Shown: positions 35,544-44,793 of the stretch, one piece after another
Layout: each line of letters starts with the position of its first letter
Position numbering within the stretch: the first letter of the stretch is position 1
Origin: an uncultured Chitinophagaceae bacterium
GTDB taxonomy: Bacteria; Bacteroidota; Bacteroidia; Chitinophagales; Chitinophagaceae
Direction of reading: 5' to 3'
Length of the DNA: 64,000 nt
Assembly (NCBI GenBank): GCA_903870685.1
Contig: CAIQDX010000102.1
Coordinates: 62,001 to 126,000 of the forward strand
Translations under genes and position numbers: made by a program
Notes under the pieces: model-generated
What the model saw: the letters and a program-made list of their open reading frames with translations, nothing else
Databases searched by the model: none
Told to the model about the DNA's origin: nothing

Positions 35544-35607
35544 AACGTACAAGTGTGCGACGCAACGGAAGCAATATTTTTATTCTGTCGCCGGCTAACA
35601 AAAAATA
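35544..35607 (+). repeat. dispersed intergenic repeat, copy H
   Basis: AACGTACAAG with core GTGTGCGACGCAAC (35553-35566), GGAAGCAATATTT and CCGGCTAACAAAAAATA, ending against the stop codon of the methyltransferase gene. GTTGAATAAAGTATAAA precedes it. Confidence 0.85.
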
Positions 35608-36507
35608 TTAATTCTTCGCTAAGACATAAATAACCGAACTGCATTTTTTGTGATCGCTGGATGTTTTCATGTTTGAAAGTAATCCAACTTTTAATGCTTT
35701 CACTAAATTTCCTTTTCCGTTTTTATATTGTTCGCTTAACATACTTACATAAAAACTATCGAACCACATTGGCTTGTAATCCTTTACTATAAAGCCTTTC
35801 GCCTTTGCGAGTATTTGAATACTATTTGGAGAGAAATGGTATAAATGTCTTGGCACATCATAAGCCGCCCAATTTTCCTTATGCGTTTCTGCATCGAAAC
35901 TCGTGTAGTTAGGAACAGCAATCAATAGTTTTCCATCAGGTTTTAAAATGCTGTGAAATTTTTCAAGGTACGCATGCAGATCATGCACATGTTCCAACAC
36001 ATGCCATAAAGTAATGGCATCGAACTGTTCATTATTTAATCGAAATAAATTTTCAGTTGATTGCAAATGCAGTGAGTATTTATTTAATGCAATTTGCCGA
36101 GCAGTTTCATCGGGTTCCAATCCAGTTACTTTCCATCCTGCTCTTTGCATGGCATTTGCGAATGCACCGGTGCCTGCGCCAACATCTAATAAAGTTGCTT
36201 TTTTTAATCCAGTTACTTCCTCAACTAATTTTCGTTTTGTTTGCAAAGTATAATTGCGAACCAAATGATACAAACGATTGATGAATCCTTTTTTTGTATC
36301 GGAATGAGAAACGTAAGCAGTGGATTTATAATATGCTCCAATATTTTCTGCATCGGGTACATCTTGCGTAAACTGCAAAGTGCAATCGTCGCAATACCAA
36401 ACTTCGAAAAATTCTTTACTTACTGTATGATCCTTTGCTGTGAAGGATTTGCGAATATAATTGCTTCCGCAACAAGGGCACTGTAGGTATGTGATATTTT
36501 GTCCCAT
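35608..36507 (-). CDS. class I SAM-dependent methyltransferase with N-terminal zinc ribbon
   Basis: A 299-aa protein. An N-terminal CPCC..CDDC cysteine set (about residues 10-47) forms a zinc ribbon, followed by a Rossmann methyltransferase domain with LLDVGAGTGAFANAM, VTGLEPDE, DAITLWHVLEHVHD and LKPDGKLLIAVPN. Such fusions are common in Bacteroidota for small-molecule or glycan targets. Start at ATG 36507 (MGQNITYLQC); upstream residues look like non-coding. It follows the HU-like gene by 26 nt. Confidence 0.85.
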   Translation of the reverse strand: MGQNITYLQCPCCGSNYIRKSFTAKDHTVSKEFFEVWYCDDCTLQFTQDVPDAENIGAYYKSTAYVSHSDTKKGFINRLYHLVRNYTLQTKRKLVEEVTGLKKATLLDVGAGTGAFANAMQRAGWKVTGLEPDETARQIALNKYSLHLQSTENLFRLNNEQFDAITLWHVLEHVHDLHAYLEKFHSILKPDGKLLIAVPNYTSFDAETHKENWAAYDVPRHLYHFSPNSIQILAKAKGFIVKDYKPMWFDSFYVSMLSEQYKNGKGNLVKALKVGLLSNMKTSSDHKKCSSVIYVLAKN

Positions 36508-36533
36508 CTGAATTAAATAACTATCTATGAACT

Positions 36534-37106
36534 CTAAATATAATAATACAATAAAGCGCCTAATCCCATTAATGCAAGAATGATCGCATACACCCACCAA
36601 TAATCTTCACTTTCACTCATTATAATTTTTTCTTCTTCAGGCGCAATAGCTTCTTGTGTAATTATTTTTGTTTCGCCCGAATCGTACACGCTAACAATAT
36701 TTGCATCAGCAGCAACAGAATTGTTTAACTGTATTTGTGGAAATAATGTATTGGTTTTTATTTCAGGATAAAAAATGAATTCTCCTGTTTCATTTTTTTT
36801 GAGTGTGCCGATACCCGGCAATGCCACAGCATTTTGAGCAGCAGTTTCCTGAATTCGTTTAGACAATTCATTGAACTGAGTTACCGCTTCAATACCATTT
36901 AATTTCATCTCTCTCGATAAATAATCATAAAATGCACGATCGTTAACAGGTGCATCAGCAGAAAAATTAATTGATTGAAATGGTGCGGTTAGTGTACGAT
37001 TAACAATGTCTAATCTTGCAGGAACAGATTCAACATAGAAATTACCCACGCCGGGCAATCCTGCTTTTTGATTCACAATAAGGTATTTGTAAAACAGTTC
37101 GTACAT
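36534..37106 (-). CDS. HU-CCDC81-like protein with C-terminal membrane anchor
   Basis: A 190-aa protein. The N-terminal 110 residues resemble the prokaryotic HU-CCDC81 domain pair, with LPGVGNFYVESVPA (17-30) and the repeat-like VALPGIGTLKKNETG near 94. A spacer and a final membrane helix (about 168-189, WWVYAIILALMGLGALLYYY) place the HU-like part in the cytosol. Homologues usually add a SPOR domain; none is present. The call rests on pattern recognition only. Third gene of an operon with TPR and barrel genes. Confidence 0.6.
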   Translation of the reverse strand: MYELFYKYLIVNQKAGLPGVGNFYVESVPARLDIVNRTLTAPFQSINFSADAPVNDRAFYDYLSREMKLNGIEAVTQFNELSKRIQETAAQNAVALPGIGTLKKNETGEFIFYPEIKTNTLFPQIQLNNSVAADANIVSVYDSGETKIITQEAIAPEEEKIIMSESEDYWWVYAIILALMGLGALLYYYI

Positions 37107-37118
37107 CCAAAAGTTCTT

Positions 37119-38870
37119 TTAGCGGAACGAATATACGATACCTCCGAGAACATTAAAACCTAATACTTTATATTGATCCCAACGTTGATATTTGCTATTC
37201 AATAAATTATTGAACTGTACCCAAATATTCAAATGTGGCAATACGCTAAACTCCGCTCCTGCATTGAGATCCATGGCAGCAGCTAATTTTTGTGTGAGCA
37301 TAGATTGATTGCGATATTGTGTTCCATCCCAGAAAAAAATATCTGATTTTAATTGTATTCCTTTCATCACTTTATAGCGAATTGAACCCGAAACTTCTAA
37401 AGGAAGTATTCCCCAGGGTTTATCGTATAATTGCTGATTTGTATATTGAGTATAATTTACAGCACTGCTGAAAGTTAGTTTTTCCTGTAATGTGTATCCT
37501 ATCTCACCATGTATGCGAATGGCCTGCAATTGTGGTTCGTATAAAACTATAAAGCTTTGTGTATTGTTTACTGTAACTACACCAGGATCATTTACAAATA
37601 AAGCCTGGTTATTTATTTTTAAGAAAGAAAGTCTTGCATTGAATGTAATATGCTTACCGGTACCACCTTTAAATCCTGCATATTGTTCCATGATCTTTGT
37701 GTTCATCAAAGAAGTTGGTTGTTGAATATATGGATTGAATGCAGCTAAAGATTGATAAGTATTTTTATTAAAATATCCTACCCATCCTGCTTGAAAAACA
37801 AAATGTTCATCTTTTAATTTTGCTTCAATAGTAACATTGGGTAACATAGAAAAAATGGTGTTATCCCATGATGGTCTGATACCTGCATTTAATTTAAAAT
37901 TGGGTGTATTGAATTGAACAGATGGATCGATATAAAATAAATTATTATTGATGGATGAAACTGTTGCAGTATGCAATGCAGTTACATCGGCAGTAAATTT
38001 TAGATCGAGTGCAAATATTTTCCCGATGGCTTTATTGATAGGTGCTTTTAAAATAAAATTTAATTCAGAGCCTGATTTATTATCGAAGAATGAATTCAGT
38101 TTTATTTGAGGATGATAAGTAATATCGAAATCCGTTGGTATCTTATTTTGCAATCCTAATTCAAATCCAACCTGATTAAATTGTTGCTGCAATTGTTCTT
38201 TCGATATTACCGGAAAAATAATCGATGGTGGATACCTGTATTGTGTGCTGTTATTAAAATAAATTCTTGATGTTAGTTCATTATTCACAGAATTAAAAAC
38301 ACCTAATCCTTCAACACCAGCTTTAGTAAATTCCTGAAAAGGGATATCACCTTTTGATGAAGTATAATTTCCGCGAAGATTAATGATTGATTTTTTTCCA
38401 TCACCAAAAGCCAGAGCAGCTTCTAAAAATGGTGTTGAATAATTACCAAAACCTGCTTTGATATATTGATCGTTCTCCCAATGAAATGCCGTGTCAATCG
38501 ACAGTTCAAGTGGTTTGATTGAAACTGGTTGATATGAAAAAAATAAATTTTGAGAAGGAATATTATAAGTTAAAGGAATTTTTGTTGAATCAATTATTGG
38601 CGTAGCAGCTGTAAAATTTATTTTAGCAGCATTACGTAACGACGGTTTAAAAACCGAAGTAACCATTACAACTTTTGTTGGAGTAGAATCGCTTGAAGGC
38701 ACAACTTCTGTTGCATGGATTGTTGTAACAGGATTAACTGCAGCGGCTTTTTTTGCAACAACTTTTTTGGTGGCAGTCTTTTTCTTTTTTGTTTTATGCT
38801 GTGCATGAACAGCATAAAAAGGAATAATAATTGCCAGCAAAAAAATCAATATTTTTTTATGATTGTTCAT
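37119..38870 (-). CDS. outer-membrane beta-barrel protein (TonB-receptor-like barrel without plug)
   Basis: A 583-aa exported protein with a signal peptide (1-24, ending VHAQ) and a basic, Ala/Lys-rich low-complexity stretch (KTKKKKTATKKVVAKK). The rest is a long series of alternating beta strands such as IHGEIGYTLQEKLTFSSAVN and KGIQLKSDIFFWDG, ending in an aromatic strand (GGIVYSFR). No plug domain visible. Gap to TPR gene is 13 nt, to HU gene 12 nt. Confidence 0.8.
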   Translation of the reverse strand: MNNHKKILIFLLAIIIPFYAVHAQHKTKKKKTATKKVVAKKAAAVNPVTTIHATEVVPSSDSTPTKVVMVTSVFKPSLRNAAKINFTAATPIIDSTKIPLTYNIPSQNLFFSYQPVSIKPLELSIDTAFHWENDQYIKAGFGNYSTPFLEAALAFGDGKKSIINLRGNYTSSKGDIPFQEFTKAGVEGLGVFNSVNNELTSRIYFNNSTQYRYPPSIIFPVISKEQLQQQFNQVGFELGLQNKIPTDFDITYHPQIKLNSFFDNKSGSELNFILKAPINKAIGKIFALDLKFTADVTALHTATVSSINNNLFYIDPSVQFNTPNFKLNAGIRPSWDNTIFSMLPNVTIEAKLKDEHFVFQAGWVGYFNKNTYQSLAAFNPYIQQPTSLMNTKIMEQYAGFKGGTGKHITFNARLSFLKINNQALFVNDPGVVTVNNTQSFIVLYEPQLQAIRIHGEIGYTLQEKLTFSSAVNYTQYTNQQLYDKPWGILPLEVSGSIRYKVMKGIQLKSDIFFWDGTQYRNQSMLTQKLAAAMDLNAGAEFSVLPHLNIWVQFNNLLNSKYQRWDQYKVLGFNVLGGIVYSFR

Positions 38871-38883
38871 GTACTTTTTCGCT

Positions 38884-41800
38884 TTACTGTTGATCTACTT
38901 TATTTGTCTTATTTTTTTCTGCAATCACCTTATCCAACTTTTGTTGGGCTTCATTTTTTAATTCAGCGATTGTCGCATTTTCAACAACACTTTTAAATGT
39001 TGCTTCAGCATTAAATAAATCATTCTGTTTAAAATAAACATCACCCAATAAAATATAACTTTTAGTCACCCAATTCTCGTAAGAACCATATTTCTTTATT
39101 ACTTCAAATCCTGCTTTCTCTGCTTCAGCTAATTTATTTTGTTGCAATAAAATAGAAGCAACATTATATTGTGCTTCTGCGCTGAATTCGGATTTACCCA
39201 AAACAATCACTTGTTTGTAAGCAATCGATGCTTCATCTAATTTATTTTCTGTTTGATATTTTTTAGCAACCATCATGTTTGCCATCATCCTATCGTCGGT
39301 TGCTGTTCCTTTTTCTGCTAACAGATCCTGCGCATTATCGAATGCTTCATTCCATTGTTGTAATTTGAATTGACAGCGCAATAATCCACGCATTGCTTCT
39401 AACTTATTTTCTTGTTGTGTAGCCAATGATTTTAATAAAGCAAAATATTTTTCAGCATTATTAAAATCTTTCAGATCGAAATAATATATCCGAGCCGATT
39501 GCAATGCACTTCTTTCAGCAAATTTATTTGGAGACCTTGCTGCTACAGCATTATAGAACGGTAATGCAGCATTGAAATCTTTATTAGTGATATTAATTTC
39601 TGCAGAAAAATAATTAGCTTCTACTGCGTATTTCCCATCAGAAAATTTAGAAAGATATTCAGCGTAGCCATGCTTTGCATTTGCAAAATCTTTTGCATCA
39701 TAACGTATTTGTGCTGCATGAAATGTAAGTGAATCTTCTTCGCTGTAAGTAACCGGTTTACCACTTTGTTTCATGAAAGCAATAAAGTCGGCAGGTTTTT
39801 GATTGGCTATAAAAATATTGCGGATATATTCAATTGCTTCATCACTTTCCTGCGAATCCGGATACTTGGCAACTAGCTCAGTAAAACTTTTCAGCGATTC
39901 GTCATTCTTATTCAAATTAAAATAGGCAACACCGGATTTTAAATAAGCCTGCGGCCAAAGCGCATTTGCATTTTTGTCTTTCAAAATAAAATTCAATGAA
40001 GGAATTGCTTCTTCATATTTTTCCTGGGCAAGAAAAGTATTGGCAATTTCTAAATTTGCTTCAGGTATTAATGTCGAATGCGGATAATGTTTTGATATAT
40101 TTTGAAGCAGAGATATCTTCTCATTATTTTTATTGGAAGCACCTGCAATAATTGCTTCCTGATACAAAGCATAATCGGATGCTTTGCCATTTTGACTGAT
40201 CACAATTTCATACATCATCAATGCCTGTTTGTAATTTTTATTCATAAAATAACAATCAGCCGACCTTACATAAGCATCTTGTTCCAATGCTGAAGATGTG
40301 TAATTAATTATTTTTGAAACTTGTTGAAAATAAGAAAGCGCAGTGTTGTAATCTTCTTTCTTTAATAAACAATAAGCCAAATTATATTTTGCATTACTAA
40401 TATTTACTTCACCATTAACCTGTGGATTTTTTAAGTAGTTGGCGAAATAATTTATGGCCTCATCAATATTTCCATTGCGATAAGAAATTTCTCCTTTCCA
40501 GAAATAAACCAATTGCAAAAAATTATTATTGAACGGAACTTTAAAAATTTTTGAAAACAATTCATCAGCCTGATCGATATGCTGATCATTAATTAACTCT
40601 ACTGCCCTTCCATATAAAATTCTGGGGTATATTTTTTTGATGACCTCACTCTGCGAATGTAAACTTTCGAACAATATCAATGCTTCTTTATAGTTGCTTG
40701 TATTGGCAAGAACACTAACTTCTAATTCCTTTGCATCCTGCATGTACAAAGAGTTTGAGTAAGTAGCGATAAAGCTTTGTAATTCACGCAATGCAATATC
40801 CAGATAACCTAATTCATAACTTAATTTGGCATAACTGAATTGTGATATCTCCTTTTGAGTTGGATTACTGTTATTAGATTCGCAAAACAAAAAAGCATTT
40901 CTTGCATTTACTTTTTGATCGGTTTTTAAATAGGCATTCGCCAACAAGTACATACTATTTTGTGCTAATGAATCTTCTTTACCACCAATTTGTTTAAAGC
41001 CTTCAATACTTTTATTCCAGTTGTTAGCTGCATAATAACAATAAGAAAGTTCGTACATATCTTCTCTTGTTATTTTGTCGGTTTTTTTTGAATATTCTTC
41101 CAAATAAGGCTGTGCATGTACGTAATCTTTTTTATCAAAATATAAATGACCGACCAATTGTTTTAATTGCAAATCATAATATTGATTTCCGCCTTTTAAA
41201 GATTTTTCAGCGAAGAATAATGCTTTATCATGTTCTCCCTGAAAATAATAAATCTCAGAAATGTAAAAAGGAACAATGTTTTTATAATCAGTACTAGTGA
41301 TTGCGATATTAAATGCTTTTAAAGCTTCGTTATAATTTTTTTCTGAGAAAGAAATAAATCCATAATAATAATTTGCATCAACATAATTTGAATCTCTTGG
41401 CATTTGTCGAACCACATCCAACAGAGGTTTTGCTTCTGAGAATTGTTGTAATGCAAAATGAGAATATCCCTTGTGGAACTTCATTTCAGCAATCTCGCTG
41501 TTATTCAAATTCTCAATTCCGGCTTTTGTGTAATAAATAATAGCATTGCCGAAATCGTTTTTTCTGAAATAATATTCAGCCAAATAATAACTTGCCATTT
41601 GCACATGCGGTGCATGATGTTCGAGATCGATGAATCGTTTAGCCAACGGTTCTGCAGTAGCATCATTCAATTTTAATCCGCAAATGATATAATAATATTT
41701 TGATTCGGTTTGAATGGTTACCGGCAAATTTGTATTTGTGTTTTCATTTGCATACAAATATTTAAATACAGGATAAGCCAAACTGTATTGTTCTTTCTGA

Positions 41801-41931
41801 AACAATTCTTTGGCCGATTTAAAAGTGGCATCAGGGTCATCATTCATTTTTGTGTACTGAGCAAAAGTTGAACTCATCAAACAACAAAAACTAATGGCGG
41901 CAAATATTTTAAGAGGATTATACATAGGCAT
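38884..41931 (-). CDS. large exported TPR-repeat protein
   Basis: A 1015-aa protein with a signal peptide (1-24, MSSTFAQ end) followed by more than a dozen TPR-like units, for example ELFQKEQYSLAYPVFKYLYA, YYGFISFSEKNYNEALKAFN and ALQSARIYYFDLKDFNNAEK. TPR arrays in this phylum serve as periplasmic scaffolds for outer-membrane assembly. It is first in the operon with the barrel (13 nt), HU-like (12 nt) and methyltransferase (26 nt) genes, so it is likely to act with the barrel protein (inference). Confidence 0.85.
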   Translation of the reverse strand: MPMYNPLKIFAAISFCCLMSSTFAQYTKMNDDPDATFKSAKELFQKEQYSLAYPVFKYLYANENTNTNLPVTIQTESKYYYIICGLKLNDATAEPLAKRFIDLEHHAPHVQMASYYLAEYYFRKNDFGNAIIYYTKAGIENLNNSEIAEMKFHKGYSHFALQQFSEAKPLLDVVRQMPRDSNYVDANYYYGFISFSEKNYNEALKAFNIAITSTDYKNIVPFYISEIYYFQGEHDKALFFAEKSLKGGNQYYDLQLKQLVGHLYFDKKDYVHAQPYLEEYSKKTDKITREDMYELSYCYYAANNWNKSIEGFKQIGGKEDSLAQNSMYLLANAYLKTDQKVNARNAFLFCESNNSNPTQKEISQFSYAKLSYELGYLDIALRELQSFIATYSNSLYMQDAKELEVSVLANTSNYKEALILFESLHSQSEVIKKIYPRILYGRAVELINDQHIDQADELFSKIFKVPFNNNFLQLVYFWKGEISYRNGNIDEAINYFANYLKNPQVNGEVNISNAKYNLAYCLLKKEDYNTALSYFQQVSKIINYTSSALEQDAYVRSADCYFMNKNYKQALMMYEIVISQNGKASDYALYQEAIIAGASNKNNEKISLLQNISKHYPHSTLIPEANLEIANTFLAQEKYEEAIPSLNFILKDKNANALWPQAYLKSGVAYFNLNKNDESLKSFTELVAKYPDSQESDEAIEYIRNIFIANQKPADFIAFMKQSGKPVTYSEEDSLTFHAAQIRYDAKDFANAKHGYAEYLSKFSDGKYAVEANYFSAEINITNKDFNAALPFYNAVAARSPNKFAERSALQSARIYYFDLKDFNNAEKYFALLKSLATQQENKLEAMRGLLRCQFKLQQWNEAFDNAQDLLAEKGTATDDRMMANMMVAKKYQTENKLDEASIAYKQVIVLGKSEFSAEAQYNVASILLQQNKLAEAEKAGFEVIKKYGSYENWVTKSYILLGDVYFKQNDLFNAEATFKSVVENATIAELKNEAQQKLDKVIAEKNKTNKVDQQ

Positions 41932-42080
41932 GAGAAATACTTATAACAAAGATTTACTTTTTAATCTTAATAAAAAGTAAAATCACTTAAAGTTAACACG
42001 AAGCTTTATTTTATAAACTCAGTTTCATTGTTTGTGGATAAAGAATAAACATCAATAACTTTACAAACAAATTTTAATTA

Positions 42081-42491
42081 ATGTTCGAGAGTTCCACAAA
42101 TGTTAGAGTAAGATATGCCGAAACCGATCAAATGGATGTAGTGTATCATGGTAACTATGCACAATTTTGTGAAGTAGGCAGAGCCGAAAGTATACGCAGC
42201 TTGGGTTTTACTTATAAAGACATGGAAAAGATGGGCGTGATAATGCCGATTGTTGAATTGCATTTAAAATTCTTGCGACCTGCGCATTACGACGATCTAC
42301 TAACGGTAAAAACAATTTTAAAAGAACTACCTAACGATCATCGAATAGAATTTCATCACGAAGTTTATAATGAAGTTGGCAAATTATTAACGGTGGGCAG
42401 AGTTGTTTTGTATTTCATCAATGCTAAAACAAAAGAGAAGACATTAATGCCTTCTCAATTATTTAATAGTTTACAAGCTTATTTTAATTAA
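42081..42491 (+). CDS. acyl-CoA thioesterase of the YbgC/4HBT family
   Basis: A 136-aa hot-dog-fold protein with VRYAETDQMDVVYHGNYAQF at 8-27 (the TDxMxxVYHxNY family motif, with catalytic Asp) and EVGRAESIRSLG. Likely hydrolyses acyl-CoA thioesters. Its stop shares TTAA with the convergent stop of the DUF6526 gene. Confidence 0.88.
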   Translation: MFESSTNVRVRYAETDQMDVVYHGNYAQFCEVGRAESIRSLGFTYKDMEKMGVIMPIVELHLKFLRPAHYDDLLTVKTILKELPNDHRIEFHHEVYNEVGKLLTVGRVVLYFINAKTKEKTLMPSQLFNSLQAYFN

Positions 42492-42916
42492 GCTCGATGA
42501 TAATCGCCGCGCCAATTTTTGATTTCTTTTTTAATTGCACTGTTCGATAAATTTTCATTTACTGCACGTTGCGATAATGCAACAAATTCATCATCACTTG
42601 CAAATCGCAATGCAATGATCTGGCTCATCCTCAATTTGCTATCATGAGGTTTTCCGGTTAAAATAAAATGACGAAAATTTTCTTCAGCCCTAATAGCACG
42701 ATCCTGAGCTTTTAAAGCAAATACTCTGAGAAATGCCCAATTAAGAGCAGCAACAATTGTTAATGCAGTGATGAGTGACGCAGAATAAATTGTTGCTTCG
42801 GTGCTGTGATATAAATTAACTAACGAACCAACTAATATGGCCAAAATAAGTGTTGATGCCACATAGTGATACAACGGCACAAAACGTGGATGATTTTTAA
42901 AATTTTGTTCTTTCAT
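42488..42916 (-). CDS. DUF6526-type membrane protein
   Basis: A 142-aa protein with a membrane hairpin: about residues 15-40 (LYHYVASTLILAILVGSLVNL) and 45-65, then a soluble helical C-terminus containing KAQDRAIRAEENFRHFILTG and a run of positive charge. Matches the DUF6526 family of Bacteroidota, unknown function. Start at ATG 42916; a 16-residue upstream extension is not convincing. Convergent with the thioesterase, sharing the TTAA stop region. Confidence 0.75.
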   Translation of the reverse strand: MKEQNFKNHPRFVPLYHYVASTLILAILVGSLVNLYHSTEATIYSASLITALTIVAALNWAFLRVFALKAQDRAIRAEENFRHFILTGKPHDSKLRMSQIIALRFASDDEFVALSQRAVNENLSNSAIKKEIKNWRGDYHRA

Positions 42917-42979
42917 GATAGGTTTATTTTTTTGTAAGATATTTATTTTACACCAACTGCACAATCAAGATTTTATTAA

Positions 42980-44296
42980 TTAAAGTTCTATAACATGATT
43001 GGGATAACGTTCTGCATAATTTCTTATCATGGAACGAAGCACTTCGTTTTCGGGGTAGGCAGTCAAAATAGATTTAAGTTGTTCAACATCATAAGAAATA
43101 TTTTCTTCATTAAGAGTTCCCATGCCGAAAAATTTTCCTTCTTCTACTAAAATAAAATTTGATGACCCATTTTTTATTAAATAAGTTTTTTGTTCTGATT
43201 TAAAACTTGCAACAGCCTTTTGCAAACGTTGATTGTATTCTGTTACATCGGGCAAATCCTTTATTATTTTTTCTGATTTATCTAAAAAACATAATGCCGG
43301 ATGCAATTCAAACTCATTTACTAATTTCCACATAGATCGATGCGCATCAGCCATTACATGAAATGTTGCCAGTGGTTTTAAACTGCGATGTTTATTATCA
43401 ATTCCCAATCGAAGAAACCCTTTTGCATCTTCAAACATGTAAATACCAAATGAACGTTCGAAATGTTTTTGACTTTTATTATAAACCGGCCATAATCTTT
43501 TTATTTCAATGCTTTCAAAAATAGCGGCCATTAATTCACTCCCACAGATCTCAAATTTGATGTCATATATTTCTCGCAGAAATTCCTGCTTTTGTTTGGA
43601 AGGTTTATTATTTGAAAAATGACTTGTTACGCGTTTCTTTAAATTTTTTGCCTTGCCAACATAAATTACTTTTTCTTTTTTATTGAGAAAATAATAAACG
43701 CCCGGTGAATAAGGAAGATGTTTAATTTTTGTTTCGTCAAGATTGGGTGGAATATATTGCTCAATTGTTCTTTTCTTCATCATTTTTCTTAACTCACCAC
43801 TCTTATCATTCTCCATCAACAATTCAAATAATTTTGAAGTAGCCAATGCATCTCCGGCCGCCCGATGCCGATCATTAATTTTAATATTTAATTCTCTGCA
43901 AACTGTTGCCAGACCATATTTAGGAAGTCCCGGAAATATTTTTCTTGCCAACCTTATGGTACAAAGCTTTGCAATATTCAATTCAAATCCTTCTTGTTGC
44001 AATTGATGCTTTACAAATGAATAATCGAAATTTACGTTGTGTGCGACAAAAACTCGATCCTTTAATAGATTATATATCTGAGGGGCTACAGTAGAGAACA
44101 AAGGCGCTTTAGATACCATCTCGTCGGTGATTCCCGTCAACGACTGTACATATTTCTGAATAGGCATCAAAGGATTTACCAGTGTTTGATACTTCCCTTC
44201 AATTTCTTTTCCATTGTGCAAAACAATGGCAATCTCGGTAATTCCATTGGCTGAAGCGTGCCCGCCTGTAGTTTCTATATCAACAATTGCAAACAT
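42980..44296 (-). CDS. DEDDh exonuclease fused to GIY-YIG nuclease
   Basis: A 438-aa protein with a DnaQ-like 3'-5' exonuclease (1-165; AIVDIETTGGHA, VAHNVNFDYSF and RHRAAGDALATS supplying the acidic and His residues) fused to a UvrC-type GIY-YIG domain (about 195-280; SPGVYYFLNKKEKVIYVGKA). The C-terminal 150 residues hold a third, alpha/beta region of unclear type. This fusion is known in Bacteroidota and likely acts in repair, somewhat like Cho (family knowledge). Single gene. Confidence 0.92.
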   Translation of the reverse strand: MFAIVDIETTGGHASANGITEIAIVLHNGKEIEGKYQTLVNPLMPIQKYVQSLTGITDEMVSKAPLFSTVAPQIYNLLKDRVFVAHNVNFDYSFVKHQLQQEGFELNIAKLCTIRLARKIFPGLPKYGLATVCRELNIKINDRHRAAGDALATSKLFELLMENDKSGELRKMMKKRTIEQYIPPNLDETKIKHLPYSPGVYYFLNKKEKVIYVGKAKNLKKRVTSHFSNNKPSKQKQEFLREIYDIKFEICGSELMAAIFESIEIKRLWPVYNKSQKHFERSFGIYMFEDAKGFLRLGIDNKHRSLKPLATFHVMADAHRSMWKLVNEFELHPALCFLDKSEKIIKDLPDVTEYNQRLQKAVASFKSEQKTYLIKNGSSNFILVEEGKFFGMGTLNEENISYDVEQLKSILTAYPENEVLRSMIRNYAERYPNHVIEL

Positions 44297-44505
44297 GAAC
44301 CGCCAAGTTAAATCACTATACCCAATTATTAAAAAAACCTTAAAATTTTCATAAAATATTAAAAAATCATTTGTAACTTGTGGCTACTAAAACAAGGCTA
44401 GCAGATAGGAAAAGACTCGCAGGAAAAATTTATTAATTGAATTACTGACCCCATCATCCTTCTAAAACCACAAAACCATATTCTTTACCTGTAAACTTTT
44501 GCCTA

Positions 44506-44622
44506 ATGGAAAAAACACATTTACACGAAAACGAAAATCGGCTTGGTGCAACAATTATTGTTGTTGTATTATTCGGTTTGATTGTTCTGATCTCTTATTT
44601 ACAATGGAGCGGTAAATTATAA
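44506..44622 (+). CDS. 38-aa single-pass membrane protein
   Basis: ATG to TAA encodes MEKTHLHENENRLGAT followed by a hydrophobic helix (IIVVVLFGLIVLISYLQW, residues 17-34) and a GKL tail. A weak AACTTTTG box at 44494-44501 sits only 4-12 nt upstream. Small bitopic proteins often stabilise oxidase or transport complexes, but no partner is visible here. Real gene by codon character; moderate confidence. Confidence 0.5.
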   Translation: MEKTHLHENENRLGATIIVVVLFGLIVLISYLQWSGKL

Positions 44623-44759
44623 AGTTTCGCTTCAGATATTGCACTGGTTTAACTTCCCTTTTCAGGTAAGAAATTATTTTTATCCCTGATTGTAAATTTT
44701 TATTTTATTTTTTATTGAATCTATTCTTTATTTATCTCTGCAAAGGAGTACCATTTCCT

Positions 44760-44767
44760 TACTTTTG
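44760..44767 (+). promoter_or_regulatory. -7 promoter box of valS
   Basis: TACTTTTG matches TAnnTTTG exactly, 26 nt before the ATG at 44794. Confidence 0.55.
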
Positions 44768-44793
44768 CGAACTTTAATTATTGATGCAAACGT

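Larger units (their letters stand above)
44297..44793. other. 497-bp spacer with one small gene and the valS promoter
   Basis: Apart from the 38-aa gene at 44506-44622 and the valS promoter box, I see no conserved structure, tRNA or terminator. The segment 44390-44440 (GGCTACTAAAACAAGGCTAG) is less A/T-rich than its surroundings and might be an RNA, but no fold is evident. Confidence 0.35.
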
